Shown here in pieces: positions 16,808 to 23,250 of a DNA stretch of 23,250 nt. The notes below the pieces were generated by a model. The model searched no databases and had not been told where the DNA came from. It worked only from the letters and a program-made list of their open reading frames with translations. Both the position numbers and the translations under genes were made by a program. The stretch covers positions 1 to 23,250 of the forward strand of contig CAYLNH010000100.1 of the NCBI GenBank assembly GCA_964384625.1. Direction: 5' to 3'. The DNA is from CAYLNH01 sp964384625. Lineage in GTDB: Bacteria > Verrucomicrobiota > Lentisphaeria > JABSQK01. Every line of letters starts with the position of its first letter. Positions within the stretch are counted from its first letter, which is position 1.

Positions 16808-17614
16808 ATGCGAGAGATTGATGCACTGTTGAGTTCGCTGCAGGTGCAGGTGTTGCGGGCGAGTACGAGCAATCTCGGGGTCTGGTGGGGGAGTCGGGAT
16901 GGGCGGATGCCGGAGGGCCGGATCTACCTGATCGACCGCGGCGCGGCGGTTGTCAAGCATCACGGTGCGACCTATCAGATGGCGCCCGGCAATCTCTACC
17001 TGATCCCGGCGCATACGGATCTGGTGTATTACTGCGAGGACTTCGCCGTCTGCTACTGGTGCCACTTTCGGGCGGAACTCCATGGGCGGATTGACCTGTT
17101 CTCCTGTGTCGAGTGCGACTATGTCGTACCGTTACCCGACCAGGCTGAGACGCGCGCCGGACTGGAGGCGATGGCCGACGTGTTCGCCGGCGACGCGACG
17201 GGGCGTGAATTCACGCTGGCCGGGCAGCTGCTGCAGTTGCTCGGGCGATTTCTGAATACGGCGACATTGGTCGAAAGCAAGGGGGACCTGACCCGGCTGC
17301 AGCCTGTGTTGGCCTATATCGCCGAGCATCTGTCGGAGCCCATTCGCGTTGCTGACCTGGCCCGGGTTGCGTCTCTGGAGACAACGTATTTCTCCCGGGT
17401 GTTCAGCCGGGCGTTCGGGTTGCCGCCGACGCAATACATCATTCAGCGGCGGGTGGAAGCGGCCCAGCGTCTGCTGTGGCACAGCGGCAACACAATGGAA
17501 CAGATCGCTCAGCAGCTTGGGTTCTGCGACGCCTTCCATTTCTCAAAAACGTTCAAGCGCTCGACCGGCATGTCGCCGACTGCGTACCGCCGGAGTCAAC
17601 GCCTGGTGCCGTAG
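16808..17614 (+). CDS. AraC/XylS-family transcription regulator
   Basis: The 268-residue protein has an N-terminal cupin-like sensor domain (about 20-110, with VVKHHGATYQMAPGNLYLIP and YWCHF) and a C-terminal double helix-turn-helix domain. The first HTH is IRVADLARVASLETTYFSRV (about 179-198) and the second lies around TMEQIAQQLGFCDAFHFSKT, ending with the family signature STGMSPTAYR. ATG 16808 is chosen over an upstream in-frame GTG (16781) because AGGAG sits 7 nt before it. Members of this type usually sense a small molecule, often a sugar, and activate neighbouring genes. The divergent URO-D-like gene is the obvious target, and autoregulation is likely. The effector is unknown. Confidence 0.92.
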   Translation: MREIDALLSSLQVQVLRASTSNLGVWWGSRDGRMPEGRIYLIDRGAAVVKHHGATYQMAPGNLYLIPAHTDLVYYCEDFAVCYWCHFRAELHGRIDLFSCVECDYVVPLPDQAETRAGLEAMADVFAGDATGREFTLAGQLLQLLGRFLNTATLVESKGDLTRLQPVLAYIAEHLSEPIRVADLARVASLETTYFSRVFSRAFGLPPTQYIIQRRVEAAQRLLWHSGNTMEQIAQQLGFCDAFHFSKTFKRSTGMSPTAYRRSQRLVP

Positions 17615-17633
17615 CCGTCGGCGTCCCGCGGCA

Positions 17634-18719
17634 CTACGCCATATCCCAGTGGGCGCGGTACTTGCGGCAGTGCTCACAGAAGAAGACGTAGACGGCGGTA
17701 ATGTCGTGCAGCCGGTCTTCCCAGAGTCCGGGACAGACGTCGTCGACGACGGTGTTGAAGAACTCCTCGGGGTCGACGCCGTCGGGTGCGGCCCGGCGGA
17801 AGTCGTCCTGTTGCCATTCCCCGGCGAAGATCATTGGTTGATCGCAGCAGAAGAGCCAGTGTTCGCCCTGGATCGAGGAATAGGTCGGCGTCCGCAGCAG
17901 TTCCAGGAGGTCCTTGGCGTTGTGGTCGAGGTAAGCGAAGCTGACCATGCCGCGTTCGGTGTTTTTGGTGATTGCGGCCTTTCCGGTTCGCAGGCAACTG
18001 TAGCAGAGGCGCAGGTTGTCGGGGAATTCAGGAAAGGCGATGGGGGTGCCGCAGGATGAACAGACGCCGTCGATCCGGCCGTCGGCATCGAGGGCGTTTT
18101 TGTGGCCGCACTCGGGGCAGGTGCAGATGAGATCACAGCCGATGCCCAACTGGAAGCAATGCTGGTCCGGCTCGTCGCACAGGCCGCACTGGTGGATGCC
18201 GACGTATTCCTTCGAATCGGCGGCGGGACCTTCGAACAGCGGGAACGGAATGCGCAGGTCTTTGAAGGTCTCGACCGGCGGCGCGACCATCTTGACGGTT
18301 GGCGCGCCCTGGACGCGGCGGCGGTTGGTTTCACGGCAGGCGACGGTGCGTTCGGCAATGCTGAACAGGTAGTCCGGCAGTGTATCGACATCGTCGGCGC
18401 TGTCGTAGAGCACGTCCAGGTGGTCGTTGAGGATGCGGCAGTCGAGGCTTTCGGCCAGGGCGATGATGTATTCGGCGTGATCGCGAAGCGGCAGGGTGAT
18501 ACCGATGAAGCCCTCGTGCCAGTAGGCGATCAGTGGTTCAGGGGGGCCGTTGACGACGTGCGGATGGAAGAGGATCAGGTCGCCGAACTGCAGGCCGAGA
18601 GCCAGTTCCATGTCGGTGGCTTCGCGCAGGAGTGGGTGGTCTCCGGCGATCCGGGGCCAATCCTCCGGGTCGAAGTGTTCGCGGTCGGCGCGTTTATCGA
18701 GATATACAGCGAGTGGCAT
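17634..18719 (-). CDS. Cys-rich zinc-binding protein with a CbrC-like C-terminal region
   Basis: The 361-residue protein has an unrecognised N-terminal domain (about 1-150, MPLAVYLDKRADREHF...) and a cysteine-rich C-terminal part resembling the CbrC/UPF0167 family. The resemblance covers CGLCDEPDQHC (about 178), a zinc-ribbon pair CPEC (201-204) and CSSC (about 220-223), CYSC (about 240), LLRTPTYSSIQGEHWLFCCD, and a final CEHCRKYRAHWD. Founding CbrC of E. coli is linked to colicin E2 tolerance, but its biochemistry is unclear, so no function is assigned. ATG 18719 is preferred because the frame upstream crosses a strong hairpin and reads low-complexity Arg-rich sequence; no clear ribosome binding site was seen. 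It converges on the AraC-type gene with 19 nt between stops and lies downstream of the redox fusion on the same strand. Confidence 0.75.
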   Translation of the reverse strand: MPLAVYLDKRADREHFDPEDWPRIAGDHPLLREATDMELALGLQFGDLILFHPHVVNGPPEPLIAYWHEGFIGITLPLRDHAEYIIALAESLDCRILNDHLDVLYDSADDVDTLPDYLFSIAERTVACRETNRRRVQGAPTVKMVAPPVETFKDLRIPFPLFEGPAADSKEYVGIHQCGLCDEPDQHCFQLGIGCDLICTCPECGHKNALDADGRIDGVCSSCGTPIAFPEFPDNLRLCYSCLRTGKAAITKNTERGMVSFAYLDHNAKDLLELLRTPTYSSIQGEHWLFCCDQPMIFAGEWQQDDFRRAAPDGVDPEEFFNTVVDDVCPGLWEDRLHDITAVYVFFCEHCRKYRAHWDMA

Positions 18720-18732
18720 GGGGTAATGTAGC

Positions 18733-18773
18733 GTTCCGGCCGGGCGCCGCAATCGTCGGCGCCCGGCCGGAAC
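18733..18773. terminator. Strong hairpin between the redox fusion and the CbrC-like gene
   Basis: A perfect 16-bp GC-rich stem (18733-18748 with 18758-18773; left arm GTTCCGGCCGGGCGCC) encloses a 9-nt loop. It lies in the 104 nt between the stop of the 1324-residue gene and the start of the CbrC-like gene. It would end or attenuate minus-strand transcripts, or protect an mRNA end. No T-run follows on either strand, so it is not a textbook intrinsic terminator. Confidence 0.6.
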
Positions 18774-18823
18774 GGGGCAATTCTCCGAGCGGTGCCGGGA
18801 TGATCGGGCGGCGTCGCGGCAGG

Positions 18824-21800
18824 TCATTCCTCGACTTCTTCGTAGAACCTGGCTTCGCGATCGGAGAGTTCGCCGGCGTCAATGCGTTGGCGGATGCGGT
18901 CGGCATCGGTACGGCGGCCGCGGTATCGTCGTCGTCGTCGTGGCTTCCCTGTCTTGCCGTTGTCGTCGCCGGTGGCGGTCCGACCTTCCTCGCTGCCGGC
19001 GGCCGCCGGGACAGTCGTGGCGGCCGGCGTCCGGAACTGCAGCAGAAGGTGGAGGAAGATGATCGCCGCACAGATGGTGACCAGCACGAAGATGAAGTCG
19101 CGGGTGCGGCGCGGGCGGGAGGCTGTGGCTTTGCAAGCTTTGGCTTCGGCTTTGGTTGCATGCCGGCACCGGTCGCAGCAGATGCAGTCGATTTCGGCCG
19201 TGTCACGCACGCCGAACGGACACAGTTGATGGTTCACGCGCGGGGCGAGGAAGCGCAGCAATTGTACCCGGTTGAGGATGGCGAGAAAGGCGCCGGTGGG
19301 ACAGAGGTGACGGCACCAGAAGCGTGGATAGAAAAAGGCGGGCAGCAGGAGCAGCACGACGAAGCCCAGCATCGCTCTGCTCGCTGCCGGCGAGAATGCC
19401 GCGGTCAGCGGATCACCTCCGGTGATGGCGATGTCGGCGGACGTCAGAAAGAGCAGGACGATGATGAAGAGCAGAACATACTTCAGCAGGCGCGTCCAGC
19501 GGCTGACGGATTTGGCCGGCACAGTGTCGAAGCGCGTTGGGCGCAGTTGTCCGACCAGCTCCTGGAGGGCGCCGAAGGGACAGAGGTAGCCGCAATAGAC
19601 GTTGCCTGCGAGCAGTACCAGAAGCGGCACGCCGATGACCAGGACGAACGGCAGGCCCAAGGCCGGCGGCGGCAGGCGGCCGGCCAGGAGCGACAGGATC
19701 TGGAAGGTGGAGAACTGAAGGTTGAGTGCGAGGCCGCAGACGACGGCCGACAGGGCGAGGACGGCAAAACGCAGTCGCCGCGCCCGCAAGCGCCGGAGTA
19801 TGAGAACGACAATCAGGCCGGTCAACAGCAGCAGGCCGTGACGGTCGACAATGCCCGTCGATGTCTTTCGGCCCGCTGTGTTTCCGGCGAGCGCGGCGGC
19901 GAAGACGGCGCCGGATTCCTTGAGTGTGTCGCGGATGCATTCGGCCGTAATCGTGGCCCCGGATACGGCGTCGACGTTTTTCAATTCTTCCGGTGTGAAG
20001 ATCTGTTTCCCGATAAGCTGCCGCTGCCAGTCCCGGGTCAGGTCAAAGTACTCCGGCGTTTCCAGGTTGTCCTGGATCTCGAGTTGCCGCAGGACGCCGT
20101 CCCGGTCGACAACGACGACCAACGGGATCGGGCCGGCGTAACCGTGGATGTCGTCGACCATGGCGGCGCTGTTGTAGCAGTAGCCGGATGTGCCGTCCGG
20201 CATCTTCCAGACAACATAGGGTATGGGATCGCCGTCGGGCCCCGGCATCTCGGTCGGCGTTGATTCGGCTTTCGGCAGGAGCCGGCGGGCAGCCTGCAGG
20301 AGCGGGGGTGCGCCCTTGGCCGGCGGCGGCGGCCGGAGTTGACGCGCGGCAAAACAGAGGAAGGCCAGAAGCCCGACCATGGCGTAGCCGGCGCCCCGGA
20401 CGAGCCGGTCGGCGGTGTCCCGTTCGCTGCCGCCGGAACGTTGGCCGGCGGGCAGCCTGGCGCGCAGCCAGGCGCTGAGGGCTTCCGTCGGCAGCAGGGA
20501 CAGGAGATTGAGGGCCAGCATGGCGAGCAGGACAAGAACGGCTGCCGGCAGACCGAAAACCGGCAGCAGGACCAGGCCGGCCAGGACCCCGCCGATTGCC
20601 GCGCCGACGTGATCCCCGAGCTCGACCAGACTGCCTGTGGCGGCGGTATCGATGCCAAGCAGTCCCAACTGCCGGGCCGCCAGCGGCACATAGCCGCCGG
20701 CAACAATGCCGGACAGCAGGAACAACGCCTGGAAGCCAAACACCGAGGTCGCGGCAAACCACTGCACGCAGGTTGCCAGCAGTGCGTGACATCCCAGCAG
20801 CATGACCATCGCCACCGGCACCCGTAAGCGGCCGGCGGCCGACAACCGGGTCAGCAGTCCGGCGCCGACGACCAGGCCGACCATGAAACAGGCGGAGAGC
20901 AGTCCGACATAGGCGAAGACGGCGCCGTGGCGCGCCTGGAACTGGAACATCAGCAGGACATGAAGCCCCATGGCGACGGCGCCGCCGACAGCGGTCAGGA
21001 AAACGCTGTCATACGCGGTCGGGAGGGCTTGCGCCGGGCGACCGCGGGCCGGATACGGCGACAGCCGGTAGAGCAGTCGCAACAGCAGATAGATGAGGAC
21101 CGCGGCCGGCAGCAGCGGTGTGCCGTTCTCGGCAAAACGTCGCAGGACCGCCGTGGTCCCGGATTGGGTTCCGGCCTGTCGGGTACGCAGCAACAGCGCG
21201 TGGAACAAGGCCTGCGGCCGGGCATCGCGGTTCAGCAGGCGGGGGGTGCGGTTGGCGGCGGCAGTGTACCGTTCGACCTGGTACGTCACGCGGTCCGGCG
21301 GGAACAGCGCTTCAAGGCCGGCAGCGGGGTAGACGGCGGCGAATTCGGGTCTGGCGGCGTAGCGTCGGGTCAGAACTGCGGCGGAACTGCTGGGCCGATC
21401 CTGGTTGGACGCGAAAATCCAGGTGTCCTCCCCCGGCTTGATCGCGAGATAAGGGAAGACGCCGGCAAGCGTATAGAATCCGGACGCGCCGATGCTTGCC
21501 AGTTCCGGGCCGAGGTAGTTCTCGGCGCCGGGGACGCGAAGGCTGACGATGCCGCCGTCACGCAGCCGTGGGCTGACTTCCTGAAAGAGCTCGTGGGTGA
21601 AATGGCGATTGGCGGCGAGTGTCGTCGGGTCGGCCACATTGATAATGACGAGGTCGTAGGTCCCCGGATCCTGGAGGCAGGTGCGCAAATCGTCGTGGCG
21701 CACGCTCAGGCGCGCCCGCGACGCGTTGCTTTGCGGTTGCAGGTGGTCGGGGAGCTTCCGCCGCAAGGCTTGCGGGTAGGCGGGGTCGTCGCCGATCCAG

Positions 21801-22798
21801 ACGACTTCGCGGATCTGCTGCAGACGGAGGAATTGCCGGACAATCTCGCAAGAACCGTTGCCGACGATCAGGACGCGGCCGGCGTTCGGGTTCTGCGCCA
21901 GGTGCATCGCCACGACGGCGGCAGCCGGTTCGACGTTGGGCAATGTCTCGACGGTGCTGCCGCCGCTGACCACCGTGTATTGACCGTCGGCTTCACCCAC
22001 GAGGTACTCGGCTTGCGGCGTTGTAAAGCTGAAACGGTAGTGGTCGGCCGGCAGCAGTTGTTCCCACCGTTGCCGTTTTGCGTAATCGACCCCCCACTGC
22101 AGGGCGCCGACGAGTATGGCGAGCACTGCAAGCGCGGGCAGGATGAGGTCGGCGCCGCCGTGCGGCAATTGGCGTTTGGTTTCGACGGCCAACCGGCGGC
22201 GGCCGCGGAGATGCAGTACGGCAGGAACCAGCAGCAAGGCTGAAGCAGCGATGAACACCATCTCGTTGCCGACGCCGACCAGGAGCAAGCCGGTTGCCAG
22301 CAGCCCGCCGCTGCCCGCGCCGACCGCCTCCAACAGATAGACATGAGCCACGGGCAGCCGGTGCTCTGCAAAAAACCGGCGGCAGGCCAGCGTAAACAGA
22401 CAGCCGGTGGTCAGCGATACCGGTGCGTTTGCCAGGAACGCCGCAGTCAGCATCTGCGGTAGCGACAACAGTCTGTAGCCGGGGATGCCGAGCAGCGGCC
22501 GCAGGTGCAGGAATACCCCATGTTGCAGCAGGAACGCCGGCACGTAGAGCAACGGCAACAGCGGAAAACGTTCGATGACACCGGGGTGTCGCCGGCCGAC
22601 CACACGGCCAAGCAGCGCCCCGGCGCCGACCCACAGCAGCCACGACGAAAAGAAGCAGCCAATCGCCAGCTCGTTGCCGTCCATCGCGGTCATGAAGGAC
22701 CGAAACAGCAACGTTTGGGCGACAATCGCAAACATGCCGAGCGACATCACGCTGAGGCGTTCGCGCAAGCTCTGTCTGGTTTTTCCGGTATCAGGCAT
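18824..22798 (-). CDS. Membrane fusion: spermidine-synthase-like/transporter-like unit plus FMN-binding and NosR-like 4Fe-4S modules
   Basis: Approximate order in the 1324 residues: hydrophobic segments 15-250; spermidine-synthase-like Rossmann domain 255-480 with VLIVGNGSCEI (about 306) and DLVIINVADPTT (381-392); a second set of membrane segments 590-770; another membrane segment about 800-820; FMN-binding domain 850-965 containing DAVSGATIT (about 942-950), which fits the ApbE flavinylation motif with the final Thr as FMN acceptor; further membrane segments; NapH/NosR-type CxxxCP motifs YCGYLCPFG (about 1069) and WCRHLCPTG (about 1162); a shortened cluster motif CICCDRC plus a later Cys (about 1205-1222); a last membrane segment; and an Arg-rich tail. 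The FMN part should face the periplasm, passing electrons through the membrane Fe-S clusters as in NosR/NirI. No Nos, Nap, Rnf or ApbE gene is nearby. ATG 22798 lacks a good ribosome binding site. The reading frame is continuous, so the fusion is not a frameshift artefact. Confidence 0.88.
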   Translation of the reverse strand: MPDTGKTRQSLRERLSVMSLGMFAIVAQTLLFRSFMTAMDGNELAIGCFFSSWLLWVGAGALLGRVVGRRHPGVIERFPLLPLLYVPAFLLQHGVFLHLRPLLGIPGYRLLSLPQMLTAAFLANAPVSLTTGCLFTLACRRFFAEHRLPVAHVYLLEAVGAGSGGLLATGLLLVGVGNEMVFIAASALLLVPAVLHLRGRRRLAVETKRQLPHGGADLILPALAVLAILVGALQWGVDYAKRQRWEQLLPADHYRFSFTTPQAEYLVGEADGQYTVVSGGSTVETLPNVEPAAAVVAMHLAQNPNAGRVLIVGNGSCEIVRQFLRLQQIREVVWIGDDPAYPQALRRKLPDHLQPQSNASRARLSVRHDDLRTCLQDPGTYDLVIINVADPTTLAANRHFTHELFQEVSPRLRDGGIVSLRVPGAENYLGPELASIGASGFYTLAGVFPYLAIKPGEDTWIFASNQDRPSSSAAVLTRRYAARPEFAAVYPAAGLEALFPPDRVTYQVERYTAAANRTPRLLNRDARPQALFHALLLRTRQAGTQSGTTAVLRRFAENGTPLLPAAVLIYLLLRLLYRLSPYPARGRPAQALPTAYDSVFLTAVGGAVAMGLHVLLMFQFQARHGAVFAYVGLLSACFMVGLVVGAGLLTRLSAAGRLRVPVAMVMLLGCHALLATCVQWFAATSVFGFQALFLLSGIVAGGYVPLAARQLGLLGIDTAATGSLVELGDHVGAAIGGVLAGLVLLPVFGLPAAVLVLLAMLALNLLSLLPTEALSAWLRARLPAGQRSGGSERDTADRLVRGAGYAMVGLLAFLCFAARQLRPPPPAKGAPPLLQAARRLLPKAESTPTEMPGPDGDPIPYVVWKMPDGTSGYCYNSAAMVDDIHGYAGPIPLVVVVDRDGVLRQLEIQDNLETPEYFDLTRDWQRQLIGKQIFTPEELKNVDAVSGATITAECIRDTLKESGAVFAAALAGNTAGRKTSTGIVDRHGLLLLTGLIVVLILRRLRARRLRFAVLALSAVVCGLALNLQFSTFQILSLLAGRLPPPALGLPFVLVIGVPLLVLLAGNVYCGYLCPFGALQELVGQLRPTRFDTVPAKSVSRWTRLLKYVLLFIIVLLFLTSADIAITGGDPLTAAFSPAASRAMLGFVVLLLLPAFFYPRFWCRHLCPTGAFLAILNRVQLLRFLAPRVNHQLCPFGVRDTAEIDCICCDRCRHATKAEAKACKATASRPRRTRDFIFVLVTICAAIIFLHLLLQFRTPAATTVPAAAGSEEGRTATGDDNGKTGKPRRRRRYRGRRTDADRIRQRIDAGELSDREARFYEEVEE

Positions 22799-22966
22799 AG
22801 GCCCGTAAAATAGCCTGTGATCGCGCGTAGTACATCCTTCCCGCGGGTGCTTCCAAGCAATTCCGTGGACGGAATTTCTTCCAGTGCGGCGGCGGATCGC
22901 CGCAAGACCACAAGACCCCGGACCGCACTCCGCCCCTGGACATTGGGCATTCCTCGGTTGATGCCA
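22799..22966. other. Non-coding spacer with an 18-nt palindrome
   Basis: No convincing gene is seen between the fusion gene's start and the inverted-repeat element. Positions 22859-22876 form an 8-bp palindromic stem (AATTCCGTGGACGGAATT), about 60 nt upstream of the minus-strand start at 22798. It could be an operator for that gene or a decayed repeat. Confidence 0.35.
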
Positions 22967-23054
22967 CCGACAGAAATCCCGCAGCCCGTCGGAGACGGTT
23001 TGCTTCCGACCGTCGCCGCAGTTGTCCTCAACTGCGAAACGGGGCTTTTGTCGG
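22967..23054. repeat. Small inverted-repeat (MITE/REP-like) element, copy 2, inverted relative to copy 1
   Basis: The 88-bp segment is bounded by imperfect inverted repeats, CCGACAGAAATCC (22967-22979) against the complement of 23042-23054, matching at 10 of 13 bases. Inside are a 5-bp hairpin (22986-22998) and a 7-bp hairpin with a TCCT loop (23018-23035). The half at 22965-23017 is the reverse complement of 14960-15012 at 43 of 53 bases. An 11-bp direct repeat TTCCTCGGTTG flanks the element at 22950-22960 and 23059-23069. Confidence 0.6.
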
Positions 23055-23250
23055 AGACTTCCTCGGTTGGATAATGGATATTCCAGACTTCGTCTCGCCT
23101 CGCACCCGCGGGTCTTTGTCCCTGACGATAGATGAATAGATCAGCGTGTATCGCCGACAAGATAACTGGAAGCCCCCGATCATCGTCATTTGCCCTTAAG
23201 GCGTCGTCCGCAAATAACTTGAACATCTGTGTTATTGCCTCCATATTCTT

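Noticed and set aside
17606..17634. Possible bidirectional terminator between the AraC-type and CbrC-like genes (GTGCCG...CGGCAC)
   Set aside because: The stem is only 6 bp with a 17-nt loop and no T-run, and it overlaps both gene ends; too weak to call.
18632..20263. 543-codon open frame on the plus strand, rich in Gln, Gly and Arg
   Set aside because: It is antisense to the NosR-like part of the redox fusion and shows only low-complexity composition.
20927..22243. 438-codon open frame on the plus strand
   Set aside because: It is antisense to the synthase-like and membrane part of the fusion gene, with no domain of its own.
22747..23244. 165-codon open frame on the minus strand at the right edge, with GGAGG upstream of an internal ATG at 23223
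   Set aside because: The first 60 residues are not recognised, and the frame then runs through the inverted-repeat element and into the start of the fusion gene. It may be a gene fragment, but this cannot be supported.

Overview
The window looks like part of a GC-rich chromosome from an uncultured-type bacterium of the PVC/Planctomycetes sphere (Lentisphaerota, Kiritimatiellota or Planctomycetota are the best guesses). This rests on gene content: giant LamG/PKD/choice-of-anchor surface proteins with a C-terminal Gly-Cys-TM-Arg sorting signal, a URO-D-like protein divergent from an AraC regulator, and a NosR-like FMN/4Fe-4S membrane protein. No rRNA or other phylogenetic marker is present, so the assignment is inference. 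No tRNA, rRNA, CRISPR array, intact insertion sequence or phage gene was seen.

Left part (1-13.8 kb, + strand): a surface-protein locus. A short decayed gene (166-530) keeps the signal-anchor start and, in a different frame, the C-terminal sorting signal of a large exported protein. It is followed 32 nt later by a 1669-residue exported protein (563-5572) with a duplicated beta-helix cap, a beta-helix with a choice-of-anchor Q-like end, two LamG-PKD cassettes and a terminal anchor-D/PKD/Calx-beta-like/anchor-D module. Next comes a 2692-residue exported subtilisin-like protease (5709-13787) carrying two predicted seven-bladed propellers and the same terminal module. Both intact proteins end in a Gly8-Cys tract, a hydrophobic segment with WYLPLLLA, and arginines. 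The remnant and the protease gene share a promoter-like arrangement (TTGCA-A/T, 17 nt, CATA-G/T-T), which suggests family duplication followed by loss of one copy.

Middle part (13.8-18.7 kb): a convergent glycosyltransferase (13799-14881, -), a URO-D-superfamily protein (15254-16504, -) divergent from an AraC-type regulator (16808-17614, +), and a cysteine-rich CbrC-like zinc protein (17634-18719, -). The spacers hold a small inverted-repeat element, a heptamer tandem repeat and a cluster of hairpins that ends at the regulator's ribosome binding site.

Right part (18.8-22.8 kb, -): one 1324-residue membrane protein joins a membrane-embedded spermidine-synthase-like unit to a covalently flavinylated FMN domain and a NosR/NapH-like 4Fe-4S membrane module. 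It is the most unusual single gene here. A second, oppositely oriented copy of the small inverted-repeat element lies beyond its start (22967-23054).

Working picture: the locus is mainly about the cell envelope (exported adhesins/proteases, a glycosyltransferase, an extracytosolic electron-transfer protein). No sorting protease for the C-terminal signals is in the window.
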